Below are positions 8,176-15,565 of a stretch of DNA of 31,033 nucleotides, one piece after another. Source of the DNA: an uncultured Eubacteriales bacterium (GTDB taxonomy: Bacteria > Bacillota > Clostridia > Christensenellales > Borkfalkiaceae); NCBI GenBank assembly GCA_900549005.1, contig URMT01000011.1, positions 1 to 31,033 of the forward strand, given 5' to 3'. Positions within the stretch are counted from its first letter, which is position 1. Each line of letters begins with the position of its first letter. The translations under genes were made by a program, and so were the position numbers. A model generated the notes under the pieces. It ran no database searches and was not told the origin of the DNA. It saw nothing but the letters and a program-made list of their open reading frames with translations.

Positions 8176-8274
8176 TCAGTTGCCGCTTTCAGTATCCTCC
8201 CCTGCGGGCGCTTCCGAGGGCGGTTCTGCCGCATTTGCCTGCTCGCCATTTCCGACGGGCGGTTCTGCCGCACT
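8176..8274 (-). other. In-frame coding-like extension after the TAG of the SipW gene
   Basis: Directly after the TAG (8275-8277) the same frame stays open for 32 codons to a TGA at 8176. It encodes an Ala/Pro/Glu-rich segment with two AAEPP repeats (the 16-bp repeat at 8218-8233 and 8257-8272, 39 bp apart). Its composition matches the acidic tail just before the TAG. Either a recent nonsense mutation or readthrough would explain this. Two hairpins follow (about 8131-8169 and 8083-8106). Confidence 0.6.
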
Positions 8275-9063
8275 CTATTTGTCCGCGCCTGCTTCGTCTG
8301 TCGGAATTTCGCAAGGAGCGGTTTCGGCGGCTTGACCGCCGTCAGTCTGCGCTTCGGCCGTCTGAATATCCGCCTGAGATTCGGCCGTCTGCGGCAACAC
8401 TTGCCCGTCGGCAGACGCGCCGCCTACCTGTGCGCGAAGGCGGGCCACCTCTTCTTCGAGAGCTTCAACGCGGCTGCGCTCCGCCGCGGCCGCCGCTGCC
8501 TTTTCTGCACGCGCGGCGCGCACGGCGCTTACTATATTGGCAATCTGCAAGCCGATAATAACCAAAAACGGCAGCAAAATACATACGATATACCCGGGCA
8601 CGCTCTTTAAAAATTCAAAGAAGCTGCCCAGACCCGCTATGCGGAAGGCATATCTGCCCAGCACGTCTGAGGCGGCTGCGGGAGTGCCGTCGTCGACGCC
8701 CGTGGCAATGCCGTAAGTTATAAATGCAAGTTCGCCGTTATACGTTGTGACCTCGCGTATGCAATGGGTTATTGTCTGTCCGTAACTTGCGCTGTCGCGC
8801 GATATGAAGGTGATTATGTCGCCCGCAACAAGTTCTTCGGGGTTGACTTCTTCGCTGAAAATTACGTCGCCCGCGGCAAATTCGGGGGTCATAGAGTCGG
8901 ACTGTACAACATAGGCCTGCACACCGAATACGCTTGCCGTGCCGTCGCGGTTGAACACCATTGAAAAGACCGTTAAAACGGTCATAATAACCACCAGTAT
9001 TGCAACGGCAACGGTTAAAACGTTGCCCGTAATTTTAAGCGCTTTTTTTGTTTTTGAAGTCAT
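8275..9063 (-). CDS. sipW: SipW-type (ER-like) signal peptidase I with long acidic C-terminal tail
   Basis: Membrane protease that removes signal peptides, here expected to process the TasA-like proteins encoded upstream. It has an N-terminal membrane helix (about 15-37) and then QSDSMTPEF with the likely catalytic Ser57. Instead of the bacterial Lys dyad there is THCIREV with His100, the Ser/His arrangement of the SipW/ER class. A second membrane helix lies near 165-190. Unusually, about 75 more residues follow: an Ala/Glu/Arg coiled-coil-like stretch (EALEEEVARLRAQ), then a Gln/Ala/Glu/Asp-rich tail, presumably cytoplasmic. The gene ends in TAG, the only TAG among the 22 stops seen, and the frame stays coding-like for 32 codons beyond it. 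A GGAG site lies about 10 nt before the ATG. It sits 750 bp after the last exported-protein gene, separated by repeats and a hairpin, so it may have its own promoter. Confidence 0.9.
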   Translation of the reverse strand: MTSKTKKALKITGNVLTVAVAILVVIMTVLTVFSMVFNRDGTASVFGVQAYVVQSDSMTPEFAAGDVIFSEEVNPEELVAGDIITFISRDSASYGQTITHCIREVTTYNGELAFITYGIATGVDDGTPAAASDVLGRYAFRIAGLGSFFEFLKSVPGYIVCILLPFLVIIGLQIANIVSAVRAARAEKAAAAAAERSRVEALEEEVARLRAQVGGASADGQVLPQTAESQADIQTAEAQTDGGQAAETAPCEIPTDEAGADK

Positions 9064-9081
9064 AATCGATACTCCATAACC

Positions 9082-9215
9082 TTGTCATTTCGACTAAGGG
9101 CGCAGCGACGCTACTTTGCGGAGGGCCCCTCGGGAAACCGCAAACTAAGCAACTGCCACGTTGTCATTTCGCGTGAGGAGCGCAGCCCGCACGGCAAAAT
9201 CTCGGCCATATGCCG
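9082..9215. repeat. Dispersed GTCATTTCG-type repeat remnants
   Basis: Two TTGTCATTTCG starts (about 9084 and 9161), the latter continuing into CGTGAGGAGCGCAG. They match the outer arms of the dispersed inverted-repeat family seen at 9559, 13571 and 20495. They lie immediately upstream of the SipW gene. Confidence 0.6.
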
Positions 9216-9221
9216 TTCTTT

Positions 9222-9493
9222 TTTGAGATTTCTCCACTTCGTGCACTACGTACACTTCGGTCGAAATGACATTAAGGGAATAATTTGAGATTTCTCCGCT
9301 CCGCTTCGCTTCGGTCGAAATGACATTAAGGGAATAATTTGAGATTTCTCCGCTCCGCCTCGCTTCGGTCGAAATGACATTAAGGGAATAATTTGAGATT
9401 TCTCCACTTCGTGCACTATGTACACTTCGGTCGAAATGACATTGAGGAAATAATTTGAGATTTCTCCACTCGCTGTCGCTCGGTCGAAATGAC
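9222..9493. repeat. Tandem array of GAGATTTCTCC...TCGAAATGAC units
   Basis: Five units, each ending in TCGAAATGAC at 9261, 9315, 9369, 9431 and 9484, so the period is 54, 54, 62 and 53 bp. Each has a constant ATTAAGGGAATAATTTGAGA-like part and a variable core (CTCCGCTTCGCTTC, or CTTCGTGCACTACGTACACTTC, or CTCGCTGTCGCTC) that is itself hairpin-forming. Conserved translations of such arrays are a known artefact, so no gene is called here. Confidence 0.85.
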
Positions 9494-9558
9494 AAGAAAG
9501 AGGAAAGTGCGCAATCGCGTCAACGACAAGAAGGAGAGCCGCCGCTACTACTCACTGT

Positions 9559-9692
9559 CATTTCGAGCGTAGCCGCGCGAACGCGTAGCGCGCTGCCCTG
9601 CCGAAGGTTTCCGCTTACGGAAAACGGCAGATAAATCTCGGAGCCGCAGGCGACGGACAGTGAGATGTCTCCACGCCGCAGAAAATGACAGG
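9559..9692. repeat. Dispersed inverted-repeat element, copy A
   Basis: Begins CTGTCATTTCGAGCGTAGC and ends GAAAATGACAGG-like, so the ends are inverted. It contains a 34-bp block (9633-9666) identical to 13594-13627. The extra middle part (about 9580-9630) is absent from the second copy. Confidence 0.8.
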
Positions 9693-9718
9693 ACGGATAT
9701 GGTTACAATAAATTTTTT

Positions 9719-9748
9719 AAGCGCGCGAAAGGTAACTTTCGCGCGCTT
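9719..9748. terminator. Hairpin terminator after the TasA-like gene
   Basis: A perfect 12-bp stem aagcgcgcgaaa / tttcgcgcgctt with a 6-nt loop. Short T-runs occur on both sides. On the minus strand it follows the stop at 9815 by about 65 bp and would separate the exported-protein genes from sipW. Confidence 0.7.
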
Positions 9749-9814
9749 ACCGTTTTTTAGTTTGCGCAGTTTTTATTCTGCAAATGCCCGCAGTTTATGC
9801 GGCATTATTTACGC

Positions 9815-10438
9815 TCAGGCGCCTAATTCTACCGTCTGCGAATCTTCCCAGCCGCCGTTCACCTGCTTTGCCGTAAGCACAAGGCTGAACGATACAGAAC
9901 TGTTCTGATAATCGTTGCCCGCATCTTCGGGTATAGCAAACGCAAGCGAAAATTCGCAGGAACTTTCTTCTGTTCCGGCAGTCGTTTCGCCGTCGATTGC
10001 CGCAAGAGTGCCGTTGATAACTACGGCACCATCGGTAAACCCGACTTCGCTTTTTACGCCGTCTACATAAACCACAAGCACGTCTGTTAAGTTGTTCTGG
10101 CTTTCGCCCGCAGTATCTGCAAGGTCAATGGTCAGCTCCCATTCAAAGTCTACCGAACCTGTGTTTTCCACCTTAAAATCGTAGCCGTGCGGCTCACCGG
10201 GTTGCCATACGGTATCCGCAGAAAAGAGCGCAAGCTCTTCGCTGACGGGTTCATATGCCGCGGTGTCGTCGTTAATGGGGCGGTAAGACCATTGAGCTGT
10301 TAAGTTACCTGCGGTAATAGTGTTGCCACTGTTGGTAATGCTGTCGGAAAACCACGCGAAGGTAGAGCCGACGAGCAAAGCCACGCACAACGCAAGCGAA
10401 AGCGCGCATAAAATAATGCTACGTTTTACAGCTTTCAT
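9815..10438 (-). CDS. TasA/camelysin-like exported protein with SipW-type signal
   Basis: Secreted or matrix-type protein of 207 residues. The first 40 residues (MKAVKRS, hydrophobic core, GSTFAWFSDS, ITNSGNTI) are the signal region typical of SipW substrates and almost match those of the 976-residue protein upstream. The rest is a beta-rich, acidic domain with the WQPGEPHGYDFKVENTGS pattern (a strand-turn that recurs in TasA-like folds) and a final strand FSLVLTAKQ. TasA in Bacillus forms extracellular fibres after SipW processing; fibre formation here is an inference. The start has an AAGGTGAT site about 8 nt upstream. It lies last in the run of four exported-protein genes and is followed by a hairpin. 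Confidence 0.85.
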   Translation of the reverse strand: MKAVKRSIILCALSLALCVALLVGSTFAWFSDSITNSGNTITAGNLTAQWSYRPINDDTAAYEPVSEELALFSADTVWQPGEPHGYDFKVENTGSVDFEWELTIDLADTAGESQNNLTDVLVVYVDGVKSEVGFTDGAVVINGTLAAIDGETTAGTEESSCEFSLAFAIPEDAGNDYQNSSVSFSLVLTAKQVNGGWEDSQTVELGA

Positions 10439-10546
10439 ATAGATATCACCTTAACAAAAGTGTGCATTAAAAGAGCCATATTCCCGTACGCGTGCGGACA
10501 TTTGCGCCCGCCGCGCACAGAAAAGTTGATTTGTAGGTTATTATGC

Positions 10547-13477
10547 TTATGCCTTGGGAACTACGGTGTACCAGGTTTCGCCGTTTTCCTGTACCGCTGA
10601 TTCAACGGTATAATTCTCGCTGTCAACGAAACTTACAGGAGCATTGGGCTCGCCTTGACTTGCAGAGGGGTTAAAGTTTACAAATGTTCCGCCTTTTACA
10701 TATACAACTGCTGTACCGTTTGAGAAATTGGCGTCTATGCAGTTTATGAGATATGTTGAATACTGCGGCGCAGCTTCTTTAATGGTATCAGCTAACTCAA
10801 AATGGCCACCGTTTATTGTGCAATTACCTTTCTGCACCTGCACTGCCGACATAGCGCCATAATAAGTTCCGCCGTTGATTACAAGGTTACCACCATTTAC
10901 ATTTATGCCAAATGAATTATTATAGTTTGCCTCTGCATCAATTACGCCGTCACCATATATAGTTAATGTGGCACCAGACATAACGCCAAAAAACGCAGGT
11001 GTGTAGGAAAGACTTTCTGTCGTAGCCGTTTTATCAAAGCTAAGCGTTTTGCCGTTGAGATATAATGTGGTGTTTTCGTTTATATTCATCTGCGGAATAA
11101 TGGCATCGCCTATACCAGCAGGAACTATGGTTATATCATTAGCGAGAACTACATATCCACCCACAGTTACCGCTGCGAAAAGCTCTTCCTTATTTGCAAC
11201 AAATTTTATACCCTCTATAACAACGCTTCCGTCAGCAGCATTTAAATTGCCTGCTATGTTACCAACAATAACGGTTTCGCTATCAACGGTCAGCTTTGCG
11301 CCAGCACCTTCCTCAGTATTGCCCCAAATGTATATTGCGGGAACTTCCGTGTTTTCGGATTTAATTGTGCAATTTGTCAGCGTTACCGTTGCAGCGTAGT
11401 TATAGTTGCCGCCACGGTTACCAATTACAAGCGCAGCCATAGGAACTTCATTGCCGCTACCCCAATTGCCATTGAGGTACATGTCTTTATAATTACCAGC
11501 ACCTGTTGTTATAATAGTTGTGTTGCTAATTTCGGCTGTGCCACAACGAACCATAACGCTCTGGCGCTGTCCCTTTATGGTTGAATTATCGATTTTAAGA
11601 TGACCCCTTACATTGATATATATAGGGCAGTTATCGTTAAGATAAGGGTCACCATTGCTGTTATCACACTCGATAGTACTATTCTTAATTTCAATCTCAC
11701 AGAAGAAGCCGCCATCGAGCGATGAACTATTACTACTTGCGTTAGTAGTTATCGCCGCAGAATTGGCACATAAAATGTTGCAACCATCTACGGTAATTTT
11801 TGAATTAGGTGAAGCTTTGGGTTCATTATCACTACCCAAGGCAGCAACAGCATAATAACTGTTTACATCAAGATTTTGTAACACTAAGCCAGATTCTTCG
11901 CCCGCAGAGAAAATAGAAGCGGCATCATTTCTGTTAGTCATTTTAGGAATTTCAACATCACCATAAGAAACAGTAAAGGTAGCGCCATTAGTGCCATAGA
12001 AAGAACCTTCACCGTTTACTTCAATATTCCAGGTTTTATCGTTAAGATATAACACTGTATCAGTATTTACTGAAAATGAAGATGTTGAGGTTATATCATT
12101 AGCAAGAATCACATAGCCGCCGTTTACAACAGCCGAGTTAAGTTCGGCTGCGGTTTCAACAATCGTTGACGACCAAACAACTCTTTCTACACCGTCCTCA
12201 CCGATACCCGTAAGGTCAACTATTGCCTTATTATAATTTTCGGGAACATTTACCGTTACAGCATTAGCAATATCTTCTGAATCCGCATAAATAGGAAGGA
12301 ACTCGCCGAATGCGCAGTTTTCGTCTACGGTTATTTCAGAAGAACCGCTATTGCCAAGGTCAACATTTACACCGCCCCAGCCGCTGCCGGAGGTTGTAAC
12401 GCTGTTTAAAGTTACATCGGAACCGTTAATAGTGATAGCCGTTGCGTCACTATTGATTATTGTAACGTTTTCAATAACAACGTTTTCGCACTCCCAGATG
12501 TTTATGCCGTGGTGAAGGGCGCCAACTATTGTAAGGTTGCGGATGGTAACGTTGGTTGCGCCGCTTACGTTGATTATGTTGTTTGCAAGGTCGGTCTGCG
12601 TATCTGCGGCAACCGCAATGCGCTTGGAAGTAGCGCTCATTATGCTTGCGCCTTCGGCAGAGCTTGCTTTTATCGTTGCGCCGTTGCCGTCGATAACAAT
12701 GTTTTGTTTGCCTTCTACGGTGACGGGCTGAGAAACTTCGTAATCGCCTTCACTGAGTAATATGGTATCGCCGCTATCTATTGTAGTTTCAGAAAGGTCA
12801 GTGCCGGGGTTTACCACTACGGGGCCTTCGGCGCCTTCAACGTTCTGCTTAGCAGATACAACCACGTTTACGTTTACAGCCTTGTTCATTGCCTCGTTAG
12901 TGGCGCTGGTGGGAAGGCCGTATACAAAAAGGAATGTAACCTGCTCTTCGGGTTTAAGCGTAACTTCGCCATAACTATCGGCAAGGTCAGATATGGTGTT
13001 AAGGTCATTCCTCTGCAAGAACTCGCCGAGGATAGTCCCATCGGCAGGGTCTACTGCTATGAAATCGTACCACATTGCTTCTGCAAGGTCGCCGCTTACG
13101 AAGAAGTCGAGCGAAACAACGGCGTCGATAGAGCCTTCGTTGGATACGGTGAAGAGCTTGGCGTTCATATCGCCGGGCTGCCAGTTTTCTTCCGTTATAA
13201 CGGGGTCGCCGTTGCGGAGCGAGGCACCCTCTGCTTCAAAATAATAAGTGCCGCTTGCAACGTTTTCACCGCCGATTGTTACGGTGAGGCCGTCCGTTTC
13301 AGGCGTGTCAACGCGGTCGTAAGCGGTTGCGTCGATTGCAAGTTTGCCTGACTGAATGGTGTTGCCGCTGTTGGTTATACTGTCGGTAAACCACGCAAAG
13401 GTAACGCCCGCAAGCAATGAAACACTGAGTATAAGCGTTAAAACGCATATAAGTATGCTTCTTTTTGCAGCTTTCAT
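10547..13477 (-). CDS. Giant SipW-type exported beta-helix surface protein
   Basis: 976 residues. Residues 1-40 form a SipW-type signal (KRSILI, hydrophobic core, GVTFAWFTDS, ITNSGNTI). Residues 41-215 are a TasA-like beta domain ending in VVVSAKQ. From about 235 on it changes to parallel beta-helix-like repeats of N-x-T-I/V-x-N type (NIVIDGNGATIKA, NVTIRNLTIVGA, NVVIENVTIINSDATAITI). Two internally related modules begin with NGGYVILANDIT (about 453) and VGGYVVLANDIT (about 773), each followed by a T-x-L-Y-L-N-x-K-T strand. There is no LPXTG motif or C-terminal membrane helix, so attachment may be through the TasA-like domain. The beta-helix part is more AT-rich than the N-terminal part, suggesting domain acquisition. 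Similar folds occur in carbohydrate-active enzymes and adhesins; no catalytic residues can be claimed. A strong AAAGGAGTG site precedes the ATG. Confidence 0.85.
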   Translation of the reverse strand: MKAAKRSILICVLTLILSVSLLAGVTFAWFTDSITNSGNTIQSGKLAIDATAYDRVDTPETDGLTVTIGGENVASGTYYFEAEGASLRNGDPVITEENWQPGDMNAKLFTVSNEGSIDAVVSLDFFVSGDLAEAMWYDFIAVDPADGTILGEFLQRNDLNTISDLADSYGEVTLKPEEQVTFLFVYGLPTSATNEAMNKAVNVNVVVSAKQNVEGAEGPVVVNPGTDLSETTIDSGDTILLSEGDYEVSQPVTVEGKQNIVIDGNGATIKASSAEGASIMSATSKRIAVAADTQTDLANNIINVSGATNVTIRNLTIVGALHHGINIWECENVVIENVTIINSDATAITINGSDVTLNSVTTSGSGWGGVNVDLGNSGSSEITVDENCAFGEFLPIYADSEDIANAVTVNVPENYNKAIVDLTGIGEDGVERVVWSSTIVETAAELNSAVVNGGYVILANDITSTSSFSVNTDTVLYLNDKTWNIEVNGEGSFYGTNGATFTVSYGDVEIPKMTNRNDAASIFSAGEESGLVLQNLDVNSYYAVAALGSDNEPKASPNSKITVDGCNILCANSAAITTNASSNSSSLDGGFFCEIEIKNSTIECDNSNGDPYLNDNCPIYINVRGHLKIDNSTIKGQRQSVMVRCGTAEISNTTIITTGAGNYKDMYLNGNWGSGNEVPMAALVIGNRGGNYNYAATVTLTNCTIKSENTEVPAIYIWGNTEEGAGAKLTVDSETVIVGNIAGNLNAADGSVVIEGIKFVANKEELFAAVTVGGYVVLANDITIVPAGIGDAIIPQMNINENTTLYLNGKTLSFDKTATTESLSYTPAFFGVMSGATLTIYGDGVIDAEANYNNSFGINVNGGNLVINGGTYYGAMSAVQVQKGNCTINGGHFELADTIKEAAPQYSTYLINCIDANFSNGTAVVYVKGGTFVNFNPSASQGEPNAPVSFVDSENYTVESAVQENGETWYTVVPKA

Positions 13478-13555
13478 AATTACACTCCTTTAAAAAATTT
13501 TTGTTTTTGATTTATTTATTAAACCCGTTACGGGGTTTAAACGGTTTGAAATTCG

Positions 13556-13690
13556 AGATTTCTACAATCGCTGTCATTTCGAGCGTAGCCGAAAAATCTC
13601 GGAGCCGCAGGCGACGGACAGTGAGATTTCTCCACTGCGCACACAATGTGCGCTACGGTCGTAAGGAGCGAAGCGACTTTAATTGCGATT
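13556..13690. repeat. Dispersed inverted-repeat element, copy B
   Basis: Starts CTGTCATTTCGAGCGTAGCCG, contains the 34-bp block (13594-13627) shared with copy A, then GAGATTTCTCCACTGCGC, and ends in GGTCGTAAGGAGCGAAGCGAC. It fills most of the gap between two exported-protein genes. No ORF in it is convincing. Confidence 0.8.
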
Positions 13691-13770
13691 GTTCGCGGCT
13701 TCCGCGCAATCGCGCCACTGACAAGAAAGGGAAAACACAATCGCGTCAATGACAAGAAAGGGAAATTCGT

Positions 13771-14436
13771 TTACTCGGTTGCGCCGTCGGTTTCGGGCGC
13801 GGAAGTGTTCTGGGTTGCGGTAACGAGTATGTCGAATTCGACGGATGCGCCCTGCATAGAATTGTCGGCCTCTTCGTCAACAAATTCTATCGTCACGTCG
13901 AAGCTCTGAACCTCGTCTGCCGTGCCTGCCATAGAGCCCACTTCGATAGCTTCGCCCGCGGCAAGTTCGGCAAGCGTTTTCGAGCCGCACTCCGTTTCGC
14001 CCTGAGTTACGGTAACGAGTATGTAGTCGGCAAGCGTAGGCTCTTCGTCGGCGGAAGCCGTACCCTCCTCGCCCTCGCCTTCCGCAAGCGTGAACGCAAG
14101 GTTATACGTAAACGGCAGCGAGCCTTTGTTGCGGATTTCGAGCGTGGCGGTCTGCTTCATTCCCGGGAAGAAATTTTCCGTTCTGAAAACCTGCTCTTCC
14201 CCGTCCTCCACAAGATTTACGTCATCTTCCACGGAAGAAACCCCGCCTTCGGCGGCGTAATCCGTATAGGTAAGATTTGTGCGCCACAGTTCAATCTGCA
14301 ACGTGCCGGCCTCCAAGCGGTTGCCTATGCGCATGGAATCGGAAAACAGCGCATACGTTGCCACCGCAAGGCTTGCAAGCAAGGCAACAACAAACAGAAC
14401 AGATGCCAGAATTGTTAAAGTTCTCTTTTTTTGCAT
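13771..14436 (-). CDS. TasA-like exported protein, SipW-type signal
   Basis: 221 residues from the ATG at 14436, which has a GGAGG site (14441-14445). A TTG-initiated extension to 14454 has no such site and was rejected. It has an N-terminal MQKKR, a hydrophobic core and a cleavage-region motif ATYALFSDS, then a TasA-like domain. The FFPGMKQTATLEIRNKGSLPFTYNLAF pattern spans two adjacent strands. The C-terminal strand is VEFDILVTATQ, followed by a short Thr/Glu tail. The insert near the middle is very acidic (EGEGEEGTASADEE). It is probably a secreted structural or accessory subunit that the SipW-like peptidase cleaves. It is the second gene after the attenuator-like leader. Confidence 0.85.
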   Translation of the reverse strand: MQKKRTLTILASVLFVVALLASLAVATYALFSDSMRIGNRLEAGTLQIELWRTNLTYTDYAAEGGVSSVEDDVNLVEDGEEQVFRTENFFPGMKQTATLEIRNKGSLPFTYNLAFTLAEGEGEEGTASADEEPTLADYILVTVTQGETECGSKTLAELAAGEAIEVGSMAGTADEVQSFDVTIEFVDEEADNSMQGASVEFDILVTATQNTSAPETDGATE

Positions 14437-14560
14437 ATTTCCTCCGTACCGCAAAAGCGGTCTTACATTATTCTAACCTGACGGGCACACGCACACAGTT
14501 TGCACCGCACCCGATTACTTACCATAATATATATACCGCAGATATATACCGACTGGCGAT

Positions 14561-15022
14561 TTACGTGTAGTTGGGTTTTATGTCAAGGTAAAACTGCGCG
14601 CTCTTGCCCTGCGCGGAATTATCTACCGAAAGGTCGAGGCTGAACGTGACCGTAAGCGCAGAATCTCCGCCTGCGGGCGCCACAAGTCTTTCGCCGAGGG
14701 CATCTTCAAGCGGGCCGCTGTAAACGCTCACCCCGTCGAGAACGATTTCGGCGTCTAAATACGGAAGCAGGCCGCTCTCTTCGCCCTCTATGAAAGTGAA
14801 CGAAACTTCGTCGGCAAAAGCAATTTCCAGAACGTAGTCCGAACTGCTTTCGACGCCCGGCGACATATTTTCGCAGGTGAAGGAAAGAGTTTCGCTTTCG
14901 TTGTCGCCGTCAAGACTTATTACGTTGTCGCTTGCCACATAATAATTGACAAAAAGCGCCGCGCCGATTGCCGCGGCAACGGCCAATACGCCAAGAATAA
15001 TCAACCAGATTTTAGCCTTCAT
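14561..15022 (-). CDS. Small TasA-like membrane-anchored or exported protein
   Basis: 153 residues from the ATG at 15022, preceded by GGGAG; an upstream ATG at 15052 lacks a site and was not chosen. One hydrophobic N-terminal segment (IWLIILGVLAVAAAIGAALF) could be a signal or an anchor. It lacks the F-A-W-F/S-D-S cleavage signature of its neighbours, having VNYYVASDN instead. The rest resembles TasA-like folds: ENMSPGVESSSDYVLEIAF corresponds to the PGM-containing strands of the next gene, and the C-terminal SAQGKSAQFYLDIKPN aligns with its SMQGASVEFDILVTATQ. It may be an anchor or assembly subunit. First gene of the cluster, directly behind the leader with the two alternative structures. 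Confidence 0.75.
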   Translation of the reverse strand: MKAKIWLIILGVLAVAAAIGAALFVNYYVASDNVISLDGDNESETLSFTCENMSPGVESSSDYVLEIAFADEVSFTFIEGEESGLLPYLDAEIVLDGVSVYSGPLEDALGERLVAPAGGDSALTVTFSLDLSVDNSAQGKSAQFYLDIKPNYT

Positions 15023-15096
15023 TGTCAACTCCCGAAAACATCTCCGCCGCACGGGAATTGTAGGGACGGAGCTGCTTTAAAACACAGCATCGGCGC

Positions 15097-15130
15097 AAAA
15101 AAACGCCTTGCAACAACCCGTTAAGGCGCC
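15097..15130 (-). terminator. Leader terminator (attenuator-like) upstream of the TasA cluster
   Basis: On the minus strand CGCCTT (15128-15123) pairs with AAGGCG (15109-15104), extendable by two G-U pairs, with a 13-nt loop and seven U (15103-15097). It lies downstream of the promoter at 15219-15247 and about 75 bp upstream of the first ATG, so it sits inside the leader. Confidence 0.7.
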
Positions 15131-15189
15131 GCCGGCGTGTTTGAAAAAGCATAACTTTATTAAACAGCGAACGCTGCACTCTTAACGGG
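15117..15189 (-). promoter_or_regulatory. Competing antiterminator pairing in the leader
   Basis: Minus-strand CCCGTTAAG (15189-15181) is perfectly complementary to CTTAACGGG (15125-15117). The second arm covers part of the terminator stem and its loop, so the two structures exclude each other. This is the geometry of riboswitches and attenuators. No known ligand class was recognised. Confidence 0.55.
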
Positions 15190-15218
15190 CAATCTTCTAT
15201 CGCTATAAGCACATTTGT

Positions 15219-15247
15219 ATTATAACATAACTTATTTTTAATTACAA
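15219..15247 (-). promoter_or_regulatory. Extended -10 promoter of the TasA-like cluster
   Basis: Minus strand: TTGTAA (15242-15247), 17-bp spacer, TATAAT (15219-15224) preceded by TGT, i.e. an extended -10. The predicted leader is about 190 nt long. Confidence 0.75.
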
Positions 15248-15326
15248 GTATATAATGAAAAAAAGTATAATTTTTTCCAATTGCGCAAAAGCGTTCCCGA
15301 CACAATCAACGAAAATTTTTACCTCC

Positions 15327-15356
15327 TTGCGGAAGTTTGTATTATGCTTATATAAC
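15327..15356 (+). promoter_or_regulatory. Possible promoter of the resolvase fragment
   Basis: TTGCGG (15327-15332), 18-bp spacer, TATAAC (15351-15356), just upstream of the AAAGGAG site. Confidence 0.4.
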
Positions 15357-15382
15357 ACATACTTTTAAAGGAGTAACGCGCT

Positions 15383-15565
15383 ATGAATTATGGTTATGCC
15401 CGTGTTTCGTCGCAAGACCAGAACCTTGAAAGGCAGACGGAAGAATTTTTAAAGTTCGGAATAGACAGAAAAAACATATATTCAGATAAGAAGAGCGGAA
15501 AAGATTTCGACAGGGCCGCGTACGCAAAACTTATGCGCAGACTGCGCAGGGGCGAAGCAGTCTGA
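15383..15565 (+). pseudogene. Truncated serine recombinase (resolvase N-terminal fragment)
   Basis: 60 codons matching the start of the resolvase/invertase catalytic domain: MNYGYARVSSQDQNLERQTE contains the conserved Y-x-R-V-S with the nucleophile Ser near residue 9, then KSGKDFDRAAYAKLMRRLRRGE. It stops at TGA where intact members continue with a D-x-L-x-V and LDRLGRS region. A shifted frame continues for about 30 codons to a TAA near 15655, perhaps the rest of a deleted gene. The AAAGGAG site (15367-15373) and a possible promoter (15327-15356) are intact, so the fragment may still be expressed. Full-length members are about 190-200 residues, so most of the catalytic domain and the DNA-binding helix-turn-helix are gone. 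Probably a relic of a mobile element beside the tRNA gene. Confidence 0.75.

Noticed and set aside
9222..9493. Possible CRISPR array
   Set aside because: Unit length varies, the variable cores are palindromic variants of each other rather than unrelated spacers, and no cas genes are present.
9145..9495. A 116-codon minus-strand frame with repeated GEISNYSLNVISTEA-like units
   Set aside because: It is a translation of the tandem hairpin array with no ribosome site; such frames are a known artefact of this repeat type.
14437..14454. TTG-initiated extension of the second TasA-like gene
   Set aside because: The internal ATG at 14436 has a GGAGG site, and the signal-peptide start fits there; the TTG has neither.
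15012..15152. Arg-rich leader peptide (four Arg codons next to the leader terminator, ATG at 15152)
   Set aside because: The ATG has no ribosome site and the frame runs through the terminator to the first gene instead of stopping before it, so classical amino-acid attenuation is not supported.
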